Shown here piece after piece: positions 1 to 7,192 of a stretch of DNA of 9,013 bases. How positions within the stretch are numbered: the stretch's first letter is position 1; the number at the start of each line of letters is the position of its first letter. A program made the translations under genes and the position numbers. The notes below the pieces were generated by a model. The model was given only the letters and a program-made list of their open reading frames with translations, was not told the DNA's origin and did not search any database. Source of the stretch: Acidimicrobiaceae bacterium (lineage in GTDB: Bacteria; Actinomycetota; Acidimicrobiia; Acidimicrobiales; MedAcidi-G1); NCBI GenBank assembly GCA_002727895.1, contig PBUO01000023.1, positions 1-9,013 on the forward strand, written 5' to 3'.

Positions 1-1
1 C

Positions 2-1051
2 TCGGGCTTCGGTGCGGCCTTCGTGGCCGCCCTGGTGATGGCCCCCCACGCCGACCGGGGACGGGCCCCGCTCATGCTGCGGGGAGGCCTGGCCATGGCC
101 GTGGTCGGCATGGCGCTGCTCGCCGTGGGCGACGACCTGTGGCACTACGTGCTCGGCCGGGCCGTGTTCGGATTCGCCCTCGGCACCGCCGGACCGGCCG
201 CCCGCCGCACCGTCATCGTGGCCGACCCCGACAACCTGGGCCGCAACATGGGACGCCTCGGAGCCTGGGATGTGGGCGGCTTCGTGGCCGGCCCGATGAT
301 CGCCGCCGGCCTGAACGCCCTCGGCGGCTTCCGCTTCACCTTCTGGACCATGGCCGGCGCCATGGCGCTCCTCATCCCGCTGGCGTTCCGGGCCCAGCCC
401 GACACCGCAGCCAAGGACAAGGACCGCCTCGGCATGAAGGGCCTGCTGCGCATCCGGCGCCTCGTCGGAGCCCTGTTCGTGGTGTCGGCCTACTTCCTGT
501 TCATCGGCGCCTTCGAAGCAGTGTGGATCCTGGAGATGGACCACCGGGGCGCCGACCAGGCGATGCTGTCCATCGGCATCACCCTGGTCGCCCTGCCCAT
601 CCCGCTCTTGTCGCCGCTCGGTGGCTCGCTGGCCCAGAAGTACGGGGCCCGACGCTGGGCGGTCGGCGGCCTGGCCGTCATCACCCTGATGACCACCTTC
701 TACGGGGTGGTCCCCGGCGTGGCCTGGATGGTGGCCCTGACCATGTGCACCTCGGTACTGGAGGGCTTCACCTTCCCGTCGGCACCCATGCTGATGGCCG
801 CCGCGGTGCCCGCCGAACGCCAGGCCGCCGCCCAGGGCCTGATGAGCGCCGTGCAGGTGGCCACCGCAGCGGTCGCGGCCGCGTTGCTGGCCATCGTCTA
901 CGACGCCCACGACGACCTGGTGGCATGGGCGGTGACCGCCATCGCCATGGCGATCCTGCTGGTGATCGGTGCCATACTCACCCGGCCCGAAGACCGTCAG
1001 CTCGTTCGACCGGGCGTCCCAGACGACCCGATCAGGAGACCCTTTCAGTGA
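2..1051 (+). CDS. MFS transporter, C-terminal part (5' end outside window)
   Basis: This is an integral membrane transporter of the major facilitator superfamily, moving a small solute across the cytoplasmic membrane; the substrate is unknown. The reading frame is open from the first full codon, so the start and roughly the first 50-60 residues (TM1 and part of TM2) are missing. The visible 349 residues begin in TM2 and pass straight into a motif A-like loop (HADRGRAP), the TM2-TM3 signature of the family. A second, weaker copy (GGSLAQKYGARR, near position 630) marks the TM8-TM9 loop, as expected from the internal duplication of MFS proteins. Many alternating hydrophobic segments follow, then a short polar tail. 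The TGA stop overlaps the GTG start of the next gene by 4 nt, so the two are likely translationally coupled, and the cargo may be a substrate or product of that aminotransferase. The family call is firm; the substrate is open. Confidence 0.88.
   Translation, partial: SGFGAAFVAALVMAPHADRGRAPLMLRGGLAMAVVGMALLAVGDDLWHYVLGRAVFGFALGTAGPAARRTVIVADPDNLGRNMGRLGAWDVGGFVAGPMIAAGLNALGGFRFTFWTMAGAMALLIPLAFRAQPDTAAKDKDRLGMKGLLRIRRLVGALFVVSAYFLFIGAFEAVWILEMDHRGADQAMLSIGITLVALPIPLLSPLGGSLAQKYGARRWAVGGLAVITLMTTFYGVVPGVAWMVALTMCTSVLEGFTFPSAPMLMAAAVPAERQAAAQGLMSAVQVATAAVAAALLAIVYDAHDDLVAWAVTAIAMAILLVIGAILTRPEDRQLVRPGVPDDPIRRPFQ
1034..1038 (+). promoter_or_regulatory. Ribosome binding site of the first aminotransferase
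   Basis: AGGAG lies 9 nt before the GTG at 1048, inside the last codons of the MFS gene. It supports the GTG start and argues against the much longer in-frame reading that opens at 139. Confidence 0.7.
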
Positions 1052-2253
1052 CAAACGCCCTGTTCCACGCCTTCGCCCCGCCTACCAAGCCCGAAGCCGA
1101 CTTCGTCAACATCGTCCGCGGCGAGGGGTCGCTGGTGTTCGACGACGCTGGCAAGGACTACGTCGACGGCCTGGGCAGTCTCTGGTACTGCCAGGTCGGC
1201 CACGGCCGCACCGAGATCATCGACGCGGTGGCCACCCAGATGCGCCAGATCGAGGCTTACAACATCTTCGATCCGTTCACGAACGAACCGGCGGCCCGGG
1301 TGGCCGAGATGATCGTGGAGCGCTCGCCGCACCCCGACGGCCGGGTGTTTCTCGGCTGCTCCGGTTCGGAGGCCGTTGACTCGGCGCTCAAGATCGCCCG
1401 CCAGTACCACCAGAAGCGGGGCGACGGCGACCGGCAGGTCGTGGTGCGCCGCACCAACGGCTACCACGGCACCAACTTCGGCGGGACCAGCGCCCAGGGC
1501 ATCGCCCCCAACCGCGAGGGCTGGGGCGACCTGGTCCCTCACTTCGTGGAGGTTCCCCACGACGACCTGGAGGCGGCGGCCACCGTGTTCGCCGAGAAGG
1601 GCGACCGGATCGCCGCAGTGATCACCGAACCGGTGCAGGGCGCGGGCGGCGTGCACCCGCCAGTCGACGGCTACCTCGAGGGCCTGCGTCGCATGTGCGA
1701 CGACCACGGAGCGCTGCTCATCCTCGACGAGGTGATCTGCGGCTTCGGGCGGACCGGCGAGTGGTTCGGCGCCCAGCACTACGGCGTCACCCCGGACCTC
1801 ATGACCTTCGCCAAGGCCGTGACCTCGGGCTACCTGCCACTGTCGGGCGTGATCATGTCACGCGGCGTGTGCGAGGCGTTCGAGGAGCCGGGCTTCATCT
1901 TCCGGTCCGGCTACACCTACGCCGGCCACCAGGCCTCGTGCGCGGCGGGCATTGCCAACATCCAGATCATGACCGACGAGGGCCTGGTGGCGCGGGCCGC
2001 CCACGTCGGCGAACGCATCCGCGAGGGGCTCTCGGCGCTGGAGGCCGACGGCCTGATCGAGTCGTGGCGGGGGACGGGCGCCGTCTACGCCGCCGAGCTG
2101 GGTCGGGACGCCATCCCGGTCCGCAACGACATCCTGGCCGCCGGGGTGATCGTCCGGCCGATCGGTACCTGCCTTGCCATCTGCCCGCCGCTGGTCATCA
2201 CCGACGACGAGGTGGGCCGCATCATCGACACGATGGCGGCCTGCCTGGAGTAG
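1048..2253 (+). CDS. Class III PLP-dependent aminotransferase
   Basis: This is a fold-type I, class III aminotransferase of 401 residues, a cytoplasmic enzyme that moves an amino group from an amine or omega-amino acid to a keto acid. Family landmarks are in order: GSEAVD at 106-111 (PLP phosphate loop), Tyr139-His140-Gly (cofactor stacking), Glu194 in ITEPVQGAGG, Asp227 in the LDEV segment (pairs with the pyridine nitrogen), and Lys256 in FAKAVTSGY (Schiff-base lysine). The start is GTG at 1048, chosen because it has an AGGAG site and forms a GTGA overlap with the MFS stop; in-frame codons further upstream only translate the shadow of the MFS gene. The protein is somewhat shorter than the usual 420-460 residues, mainly at the C-terminal end. 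The common GHP triplet after the TYAGH phosphate contact reads GHQ here. Substrate is undetermined; coupling to the transporter suggests an imported amino compound. Confidence 0.9.
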   Translation: MTNALFHAFAPPTKPEADFVNIVRGEGSLVFDDAGKDYVDGLGSLWYCQVGHGRTEIIDAVATQMRQIEAYNIFDPFTNEPAARVAEMIVERSPHPDGRVFLGCSGSEAVDSALKIARQYHQKRGDGDRQVVVRRTNGYHGTNFGGTSAQGIAPNREGWGDLVPHFVEVPHDDLEAAATVFAEKGDRIAAVITEPVQGAGGVHPPVDGYLEGLRRMCDDHGALLILDEVICGFGRTGEWFGAQHYGVTPDLMTFAKAVTSGYLPLSGVIMSRGVCEAFEEPGFIFRSGYTYAGHQASCAAGIANIQIMTDEGLVARAAHVGERIREGLSALEADGLIESWRGTGAVYAAELGRDAIPVRNDILAAGVIVRPIGTCLAICPPLVITDDEVGRIIDTMAACLE

Positions 2254-2265
2254 GGGCCGCCTGAA

Positions 2266-2288
2266 GGGGTCCGGCTCAGCCGGTCCCC
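2266..2288. terminator. Hairpin between convergent genes, possible bidirectional terminator
   Basis: Two 10-nt arms (2266-2275 and 2279-2288) pair with one T-T mismatch around a 3-nt loop. The loop, TCA at 2276-2278, is exactly the stop codon of the minus-strand Lrp-type gene. The hairpin begins 12 nt after the stop of the plus-strand aminotransferase, so it is placed to end transcription from both sides. Neither strand has a T-tract after it, so classical Rho-independent activity is uncertain. Confidence 0.5.
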
Positions 2289-2767
2289 CAGGCAAAGGTC
2301 ATCTTCTCCATCTTCAGGATGGAGAACACCTCGGTCGACGCCACGCCCTCGATCGACCGGATGCGGTCGTTGACCAGCGCGAGCAGGGCGTCGTTGTCCT
2401 CGCAGAGGACCTCGGCGAGCACGTCGTAGCGGCCGGCGGTGATCAGCACATACTCGGCCTCGCGGTTGGCCGACACGGCGGCAGCCACGGCCCGGACGTC
2501 GCCAGACACGGTGATGCCCACCATGGCCTGGGTGTTGAGGCCGAGGCTGAGGGGGTCGGTCACGGCCACCACCTGCATGACGCCCCGCTCCAGCAGGCGG
2601 TTGACCCGCTGGCGGACCGCGGCCTGCGACAGGCCGACCCGGGGGGACAGGTCCGCGTAGGACATCCGTCCGTCGTCCTGTAGCTCGGTGATGATGGCCC
2701 GATCCACCTCGTCAAGGACGAAGACCTCGCTGGTGGAACGCCCGGGTGCGCCGGTGAGTTCGTTCAT
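2276..2767 (-). CDS. Lrp/AsnC family transcriptional regulator
   Basis: This is a DNA-binding regulator of the feast/famine (Lrp/AsnC) family, 163 residues, near the family norm of about 150-165. Residues 18-69 form the N-terminal winged helix-turn-helix, with a typical LDEVDRAIITELQDDGR opening and recognition helix around 47-58 (SQAAVRQRVNRL). Residues about 80-155 form the RAM/AsnC ligand-binding and oligomerisation domain, including the AGRYDVLAEV segment near 111-120 that is characteristic of the effector-binding region. The family binds DNA as dimers to octamers and usually responds to amino acids. Here it lies 28 nt downstream of the second aminotransferase on the same strand, the last gene of the pot-aminotransferase series. 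By position it is the likely local sensor of amine or amino acid supply; its target sites are not known. Its start is ATG at 2767 with only a weak GGTGG-like site directly before it. About 12-17 residues precede the HTH domain. Confidence 0.92.
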   Translation of the reverse strand: MNELTGAPGRSTSEVFVLDEVDRAIITELQDDGRMSYADLSPRVGLSQAAVRQRVNRLLERGVMQVVAVTDPLSLGLNTQAMVGITVSGDVRAVAAAVSANREAEYVLITAGRYDVLAEVLCEDNDALLALVNDRIRSIEGVASTEVFSILKMEKMTFAWGTG

Positions 2768-2795
2768 GCCACCATTCCGATCGTAGACACGCCGA

Positions 2796-4163
2796 TCACA
2801 TCGCCATCTCGGCCATGGCCTCGGTGAGGGCCTGACGCAGCTTGGCGTTGATCTCCTCGAACTCAGCCGGTCCGGCGACCAGCGGCGGCGATAGCTGGAT
2901 GACCGGCTCGCCCCGGTCGTCGGCCCGGCAGATCAGGCCGATCTCCAGCAGGCGGTTGGACAGGAAGCTCCGCAGGAGGTGCTCGCGCTCTTCGTCGTTG
3001 AACGACACCCGGCCCTCGCGTTCCCTGACCAGCTCGATGCCGTAGAAATAGCCGGCCCCGCGGACGTCGCCCACGATGGGCAGGTCGGCCAGGTCGTCGA
3101 GGGCAGCCCGGAAGGCGTCCTCGTTGGCCTGAACGTGGCCGATGATCCCCTCGTCCTCGAACACCTGCAGGTTGGCCAGGGCCACCGCGCAGCTCACCGG
3201 ATGGCCGGCGAAGGTGATGCCGTGCAGGAACGAGTCGCCGGTGCCCACGAAGGGCTCGGCAACCCGGTCGCCGACAAGCATGGCGCCCAACGGCGCGTAG
3301 CCCGAGGTCAGCCCCTTGGCCGAGGTGATCATGTCCGGCTGGTATCCGTAGCGCTCGCACCCGAACATGTGGCCGATGCGCCCGTAGGCGCAAATGACCT
3401 CGTCGGACACCATCAGCACGTCGTACCGGTCGCAGATCTCCCGGACCCGCTGGAAGTAGCCAGGCGGCGGGGTGAAGCAGCCGCCCGCGTTCTGGACCGG
3501 CTCCACGAACAGGACAGCCACGGTGTCGGGGCCCTCGCGGAGAATGGCCTCCTCGATGGCGTCGGCGGCGTGCAGCGAGCAGTGGGGCTCGTCCTGGCAG
3601 GTCGGGCACCGATAGTGGTTGGTCTCAGGGACCTTCACCGCCCCGGGGACCAACGGCTCGAAGACCGTCTTGATCGACTCCAGGCCGGTGATGGACAGCG
3701 CCCCCATGGTGGTGCCGTGGTAGGCGAGGTTCCGGCTGATGACCTTCACCTTGTCGGGCTTGCCGGTGAGCTTGAAGTACTGGCGGGCCAGCTTCCAGGC
3801 CGACTCGACGGCCTCGGAGCCGCCGGTGGTGAAAAACACCCGGTTGAGGTCGCCAGGGGCGAGGGCGGCCAACTTGGCCGAAAGCTCGATGGCCGTCGGG
3901 TGCCCATAGGTCCAGATGGGGAAGTAGCCGAGCGTGGCCGCCTGGTCGCCGGCCGCCCGGGCCAACTCGGGACGTCCATGCCCCAGCTGGCTGACGAAAA
4001 GACCGGCCAGGCCGTCCAGGTACCGGTTGCCCTCGGCGTCCCACACGTGGCAGCCCATGCCGCGCTCGATGACGCGGGTGCCGTCGATGTCGTTCTTGAG
4101 GACGGAAAAATGTCCCCACAGGTGCTTCTCGGCCAGTTCGGCCAGGCGCTGGTGCTCACTCAT
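2796..4163 (-). CDS. Class III aminotransferase, probable polyamine/omega-amino acid:pyruvate type
   Basis: A cytoplasmic PLP enzyme of 455 residues, full length for class III aminotransferases. Landmarks: GSEAVES at 115-121, Tyr148-His149-Gly, Glu221 in VEPVQNAGGCF, Asp254 in SDEVICAYGR, Lys283 in SAKGLTSGYAPLG (Schiff-base lysine) and the GHPVSCAVALANL segment at 320-332. The wording of these segments (VQNAGGCF, PPPGYFQRVREICD) matches from memory the actinobacterial aminotransferases found in polyamine clusters, acting on putrescine, GABA or beta-alanine-like donors with pyruvate or 2-oxoglutarate. It is clearly distinct from the aminotransferase at 1048-2253. A small cysteine cluster, CPTC then C (Cys186, Cys189, Cys195), sits in a variable loop. 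It follows potD after a 142-nt gap and precedes the Lrp gene by 28 nt, so it likely shares their control. Its start is ATG at 4163; no strong Shine-Dalgarno is seen. Exact amino donor is inferred, not shown. Confidence 0.92.
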   Translation of the reverse strand: MSEHQRLAELAEKHLWGHFSVLKNDIDGTRVIERGMGCHVWDAEGNRYLDGLAGLFVSQLGHGRPELARAAGDQAATLGYFPIWTYGHPTAIELSAKLAALAPGDLNRVFFTTGGSEAVESAWKLARQYFKLTGKPDKVKVISRNLAYHGTTMGALSITGLESIKTVFEPLVPGAVKVPETNHYRCPTCQDEPHCSLHAADAIEEAILREGPDTVAVLFVEPVQNAGGCFTPPPGYFQRVREICDRYDVLMVSDEVICAYGRIGHMFGCERYGYQPDMITSAKGLTSGYAPLGAMLVGDRVAEPFVGTGDSFLHGITFAGHPVSCAVALANLQVFEDEGIIGHVQANEDAFRAALDDLADLPIVGDVRGAGYFYGIELVREREGRVSFNDEEREHLLRSFLSNRLLEIGLICRADDRGEPVIQLSPPLVAGPAEFEEINAKLRQALTEAMAEMAM

Positions 4164-4305
4164 CGTCAGTGTCCCGTTAGGTCGTCAGAGGGTCGGTCCA
4201 CCCATGGGAAGGCCCCTAGGTAGGGAGGACCGGAGATCCCACCCCGGCCGGACGGGCCGGAGACGCTTGACGCGCCCCCGACCCGCGGACCGGAAGGGAG
4301 GTGGA
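4164..4305 (-). other. Gap between potD and the second aminotransferase, with a small GC hairpin
   Basis: This 142-nt stretch is the only sizeable break in the minus-strand gene series. It contains a 6-bp hairpin (arms 4244-4249 and 4255-4260, 5-nt loop), without a T-tract on the minus strand. I see no clear -10/-35 pair, no ORF and no recognisable riboswitch. It could hold a weak attenuator that lowers expression of the downstream genes relative to the transporter, or a separate promoter. Confidence 0.4.
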
Positions 4306-5400
4306 TCAGCCGCGCGCCCGGGTCAGGGCGTCGGTGTACTCGATCTCAAACTCACCCGTGTCCTTGATGAATTCGAGGCGGTCCATCGTCGCCTGCGACG
4401 GATAGATGATCTGGTTGTCAAGCACTTCCTGATCGATGTACTGCTCAGCGGCCGCGTTCGGGCTGGCGTACCAGTTGTAGTTGGTCAGCTGGGCGCCGTT
4501 CTGGGCGTCGAGCAGGAAGTTGATGAAGGCGTGCGCCGTGCAAGGGTGCGGGGCGTCGGCCAGGATGGCCATGCCGTCCACCCACTTGGTGCCGCCCTCG
4601 TCGGGTACGAAGTACGTGTACTCGCTCTCGCCCTCCTCGAAGTCCCAGAGGAAGTTGCCGCTGTAGCCGTGGCCCACGATGGTCTCGCCTGCGACGACCA
4701 ACTCGCTGTACTGGTCGGAGTCGAAGGCGGCGACCCGGCTGACGGCGTCGGCGATGACCGCCTCGGCCTCGGCCAGCTCGTCGGCCGACGTCGAGTTCAG
4801 CGAGTAGCCCAGATACTTGAGGGCTGCGCCGACCGTCTCGCGCGGGTCGTCGAGCAGGCTGATCTTGCCCGAGAGGCCGTACTCCTCGGCCAGGTCCGCG
4901 TCGAACAGCAGGCCCCAGGTCAGCGGCACGTCGGGACCGGTCACGCCCAGGTCCACGCCGATGCCGGTGGTGCCCCACTGGTAGGCCAGCGTGTGGACGC
5001 TGCCCGGGTCGAACGGCGGGTCGTTGAACTTGTCGCTCACGTTGACGTGGTTCGGGATGGCGTCCTTCTGGAGCTCCATGATCATCCCCTCGGAGATGAG
5101 GATCGAGATCATGTAGTCGGACGGGACGATCACGTCGTAGCCCGTGCCGCCGGCCGACACCTTGGCGAACATCTCCTCGTTGGACGGGTAGAAGTCCTCC
5201 GTGACGGTCACGCCGAACTCGTCCTGGAACGCCGCGATCAGGTCGGGGTCCATGTACTCCGACCAGTTGAAGAACGCCAGGTCGCCGTCGGTCTCGCCGG
5301 CCTCGCAATCCGCGCCCGCCGACTCCTCGTCGCTGCCGCAGGACGCGGCCACCACGCCGAGGACGGCCAGCAGGGCGACCAACCTCATCCACTTCTTCAT
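4306..5400 (-). CDS. potD: PotD, polyamine-binding lipoprotein of an ABC importer
   Basis: Extracytoplasmic solute-binding protein for putrescine or spermidine, 364 residues. Residues 1-21 are a lipoprotein signal (MKKWMRLVALL, then VAAS and Cys21), followed by an acidic linker. The mature part aligns by eye with E. coli PotD: FFNWSEY at 43-49, YPSNEEMFAK at 71-80, VPSDY at 92-96, LDDPRE at 183-188, WVDGMAI at 273-279 and WYASPN at 310-315. Ligand-contact equivalents present are Trp46, Tyr49, Asp185, Glu188, Trp273, Asp275 and Tyr311; the aromatic equivalent to E. coli Trp229 is Tyr246 here. Carboxylates and aromatic residues of this kind grip the amine groups and alkyl chain. The start is uncertain: ATG at 5400 gives a classic signal peptide, while an in-frame GTG at 5409 would overlap the potC stop as GTGA and lies 4 nt after GGAGG. 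It is the last of potABCD, the same order as in E. coli. Spermidine versus putrescine cannot be decided. Confidence 0.94.
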   Translation of the reverse strand: MKKWMRLVALLAVLGVVAASCGSDEESAGADCEAGETDGDLAFFNWSEYMDPDLIAAFQDEFGVTVTEDFYPSNEEMFAKVSAGGTGYDVIVPSDYMISILISEGMIMELQKDAIPNHVNVSDKFNDPPFDPGSVHTLAYQWGTTGIGVDLGVTGPDVPLTWGLLFDADLAEEYGLSGKISLLDDPRETVGAALKYLGYSLNSTSADELAEAEAVIADAVSRVAAFDSDQYSELVVAGETIVGHGYSGNFLWDFEEGESEYTYFVPDEGGTKWVDGMAILADAPHPCTAHAFINFLLDAQNGAQLTNYNWYASPNAAAEQYIDQEVLDNQIIYPSQATMDRLEFIKDTGEFEIEYTDALTRARG

Positions 5401-5405
5401 GGCTT

Positions 5406-6263
5406 TCACCTTTCCTCCCTCTCCGAGCCCGATGCCCGGGAGATCACGAGCGACGCCAGCACGAGGGCCATCGACGCCGCCAACATCACGACCGACACGG
5501 AGTTCACGAGGGGGCTGACCCCCTTGCGCAACATGCCGAACACGAACACCGACAGCGGGGTGCCCCCCACCGCCGAGACGAAGCTGGAGACGACCACGTC
5601 GTCCAGCGAGATGGTCACCGCCAGCAGTGCTCCGCCGATCACGCCCGGCATGATCTGAGGCAGGGTGACCCTGCGGAAGGCCTGCCACCGGTTGGCGTAC
5701 AGGTCGGCGGCCGCCTCCTCCATGGAGGCGTCGAGGTTGGCCAGGCGGGCCCGGACCACCACCGACACGAACGAGATGTTGAACGCCACGTGGCTGAGCA
5801 CCAGCTTCTCGAGGCCGTTCTGGAGGTCGACCCCGGGAATCCAGTCGAGCCAGCCTGCGGCCTCGTTGAAAAAGACCAGCATCATCACGGCCATGGTGAC
5901 GTCGGGGATGATGATGGGCAGGTAGAGCACGGCGTCGAACGCCTTCTGGCCCCGCCAGCGGAACCGCTCCAGAGCCAGAGCGCCGGCCGTCCCCAGCACC
6001 ACGGCGATGACGGTGGAGAACACGCACACCTTCACCGACACCCAGATCGACGACTGGATGTTGTCGTTGTCGAACAGTGCCTCGTACCAGCCCAGGGTGA
6101 AGCCGTTCCAGTTGCCAACGGCGTTGCTGTCGTTGAACGAGAAGATGCAGAGCACCACGATCGGCGCGTAGAAGAAGGCGAACACTCCCAGCGAGTGGCC
6201 CCGCAGCAGCCAGCGGCTGAAGCCCTGGGGCTCGGCGGTCGACTTGGCGACGCCCTTGCTCAC
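5406..6263 (-). CDS. potC: PotC, permease subunit of the polyamine ABC importer
   Basis: Inner-membrane channel subunit, 285 residues, of the binding-protein-dependent transport family (BPD_transp_1). About six hydrophobic segments are visible, near residues 25-43, 75-97, 111-133, 152-171, 207-226 and 255-275. The cytoplasmic EAA loop that docks on the ATPase is intact: EEAAADLYANRWQAF at 182-196, then RRVTLPQIMPG. The segment LPIIIPDVTMAVMML and ISLDDVVVSSFVS near 219-230 are typical of PotC. Start is GTG at 6263, which overlaps the potB stop by 4 nt (GTGA), consistent with coupled translation. The stop at 5406-5408 lies just before potD. Expected partner is PotB; if PotB is truncated as the sequence reads, PotC would lack its normal partner. 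Confidence 0.94.
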   Translation of the reverse strand: MSKGVAKSTAEPQGFSRWLLRGHSLGVFAFFYAPIVVLCIFSFNDSNAVGNWNGFTLGWYEALFDNDNIQSSIWVSVKVCVFSTVIAVVLGTAGALALERFRWRGQKAFDAVLYLPIIIPDVTMAVMMLVFFNEAAGWLDWIPGVDLQNGLEKLVLSHVAFNISFVSVVVRARLANLDASMEEAAADLYANRWQAFRRVTLPQIMPGVIGGALLAVTISLDDVVVSSFVSAVGGTPLSVFVFGMLRKGVSPLVNSVSVVMLAASMALVLASLVISRASGSEREER

Positions 6264-7192
6264 AGGTTCTTGCCCCCGGTGCGGAAGTACACCAGCGTGG
6301 CCACGAGCATCACGGCCAGCACCACCACCGACACGGCCGAACCGACGGGGCCATTCCGGGCCGACAGGAACTGCAGCACGATGTAGCTGCCCAGCAGGCC
6401 CTCCTTGTTGCCGCCCAAAATGGCCGGGGTGACGTAGGCGCCGAAGCTGGGCACGAAGACGAGGATCGAGCCGGCGATGACACCCGGCCGCGACAGGGGT
6501 CAGACCACCCGTCGGAAGGCCGACCAGCCGCTGGCGTAAAGGTCGCGGGCGCCCTCCACGAGACTCCAGTCGATGCGTTCGATGGCCGCGTACAACGGGA
6601 GGACCATGAACGGCAGGTAGCCGTAGACGAGGCCCAGGATCACCGCGTTGGAGGTGAACAGGATCCGACCGTCGCCAAGGCCGATGAACTCGAAGGCCTG
6701 GGTCACGAGGCCGTCGCTGTCCAGCAGGACCCGCCAGGCATATGTCCGGATGAGGAAGTTGGACCAGAACGGGATCATGACCCCGACCAGCATCAGGTTG
6801 CGCACCATCGGGCTGCGGGTCGAGATGTAGTAGGCCAGCGGGTAGGCCAGCACCAGACAGATGAGAGTGGCCACCATCGCCATCCAGAGCGACCGCCAGG
6901 CCACCGTGGTGACGATGTCGTCGCCGAGGCGGGCGTAGGCGTCGAAGTTGAAGTCGCGGAGCTCGGTGCGGCCGCTGCGGGTCCGGGTGGCGAACGAGTA
7001 GGCGACGACGAATCCCAAGGGGACGACGAAGAAGACCAGCAGGTAGACGATGGTGGGCAGGCCGAGCAGGAAGCCCTGCCGGGCCTTTGCCCGCTCGGCC
7101 TCGCGCTCGAGGCCCGGGGTGGCCACCTCGGTGGACCCCTCCAACGGCGGCGGGGCTCCGTCCGGCGGTCGGGCCGGCGCGTCGACGGACAT
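6260..7192 (-). pseudogene. potB: PotB, permease subunit of the polyamine ABC importer, interrupted by an in-frame TGA
   Basis: The other channel subunit of the importer. The frame from ATG 7192 to TGA 6260 spans 309 amino acids plus one internal TGA at 6500-6502 (codon 231). Residues 1-230 include a polar N-terminal tail, then TM segments near 43-66, 101-123, 132-148 and 183-203, and the start of the EAA loop, EGARDLYASGWSAFRRVV. After the TGA the same frame continues with PLSRPGVIAGSILVFVPSF, then GAYVTPAILGGN, which are conserved PotB segments, and one last TM. So the reading frame is not shifted; a single codon, expected to be Leu in RRVxLPLSxPG, reads as stop. The truncated product would lose the end of the EAA loop and the last two TM segments and should not work. 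A GTG at 6454 could restart only the last 64 residues. It overlaps potA by 1 nt (TGATG) and potC by 4 nt. Either a true nonsense mutation or a base-calling or assembly error. Confidence 0.88.

Noticed and set aside
139..1047. A long in-frame extension upstream of the first aminotransferase, making a 704-residue protein
   Set aside because: The extra part is Arg/Pro/Gly-rich shadow translation of the MFS gene in another frame; the GTG at 1048 has a good ribosome site and overlap.
2979..4223. A 414-codon open frame on the plus strand opposite the second aminotransferase
   Set aside because: Composition is that of an antisense shadow in GC-rich DNA, with no recognisable domain, while the minus-strand gene has all the aminotransferase motifs.
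4164..4305. A riboswitch or small RNA in the potD-aminotransferase gap
   Set aside because: Only one 6-bp hairpin and scattered GC-rich short complementarities are visible; nothing matches a known aptamer.
3934..5658. A 574-codon open frame on the plus strand across potD and the gap
   Set aside because: It crosses gene boundaries and mirrors potD, potC and the gap; no domain or ribosome site is seen.
5401..6027. A 209-residue N-terminal extension on PotD
   Set aside because: It is an off-frame translation of potC; the lipoprotein signal starts at ATG 5400 (or GTG 5409).
6500..6502. Selenocysteine or a reassigned TGA codon in potB
   Set aside because: Neighbouring genes end with TGA, the position is a hydrophobic structural residue rather than a redox site, and I see no selenocysteine-type hairpin directly after it.
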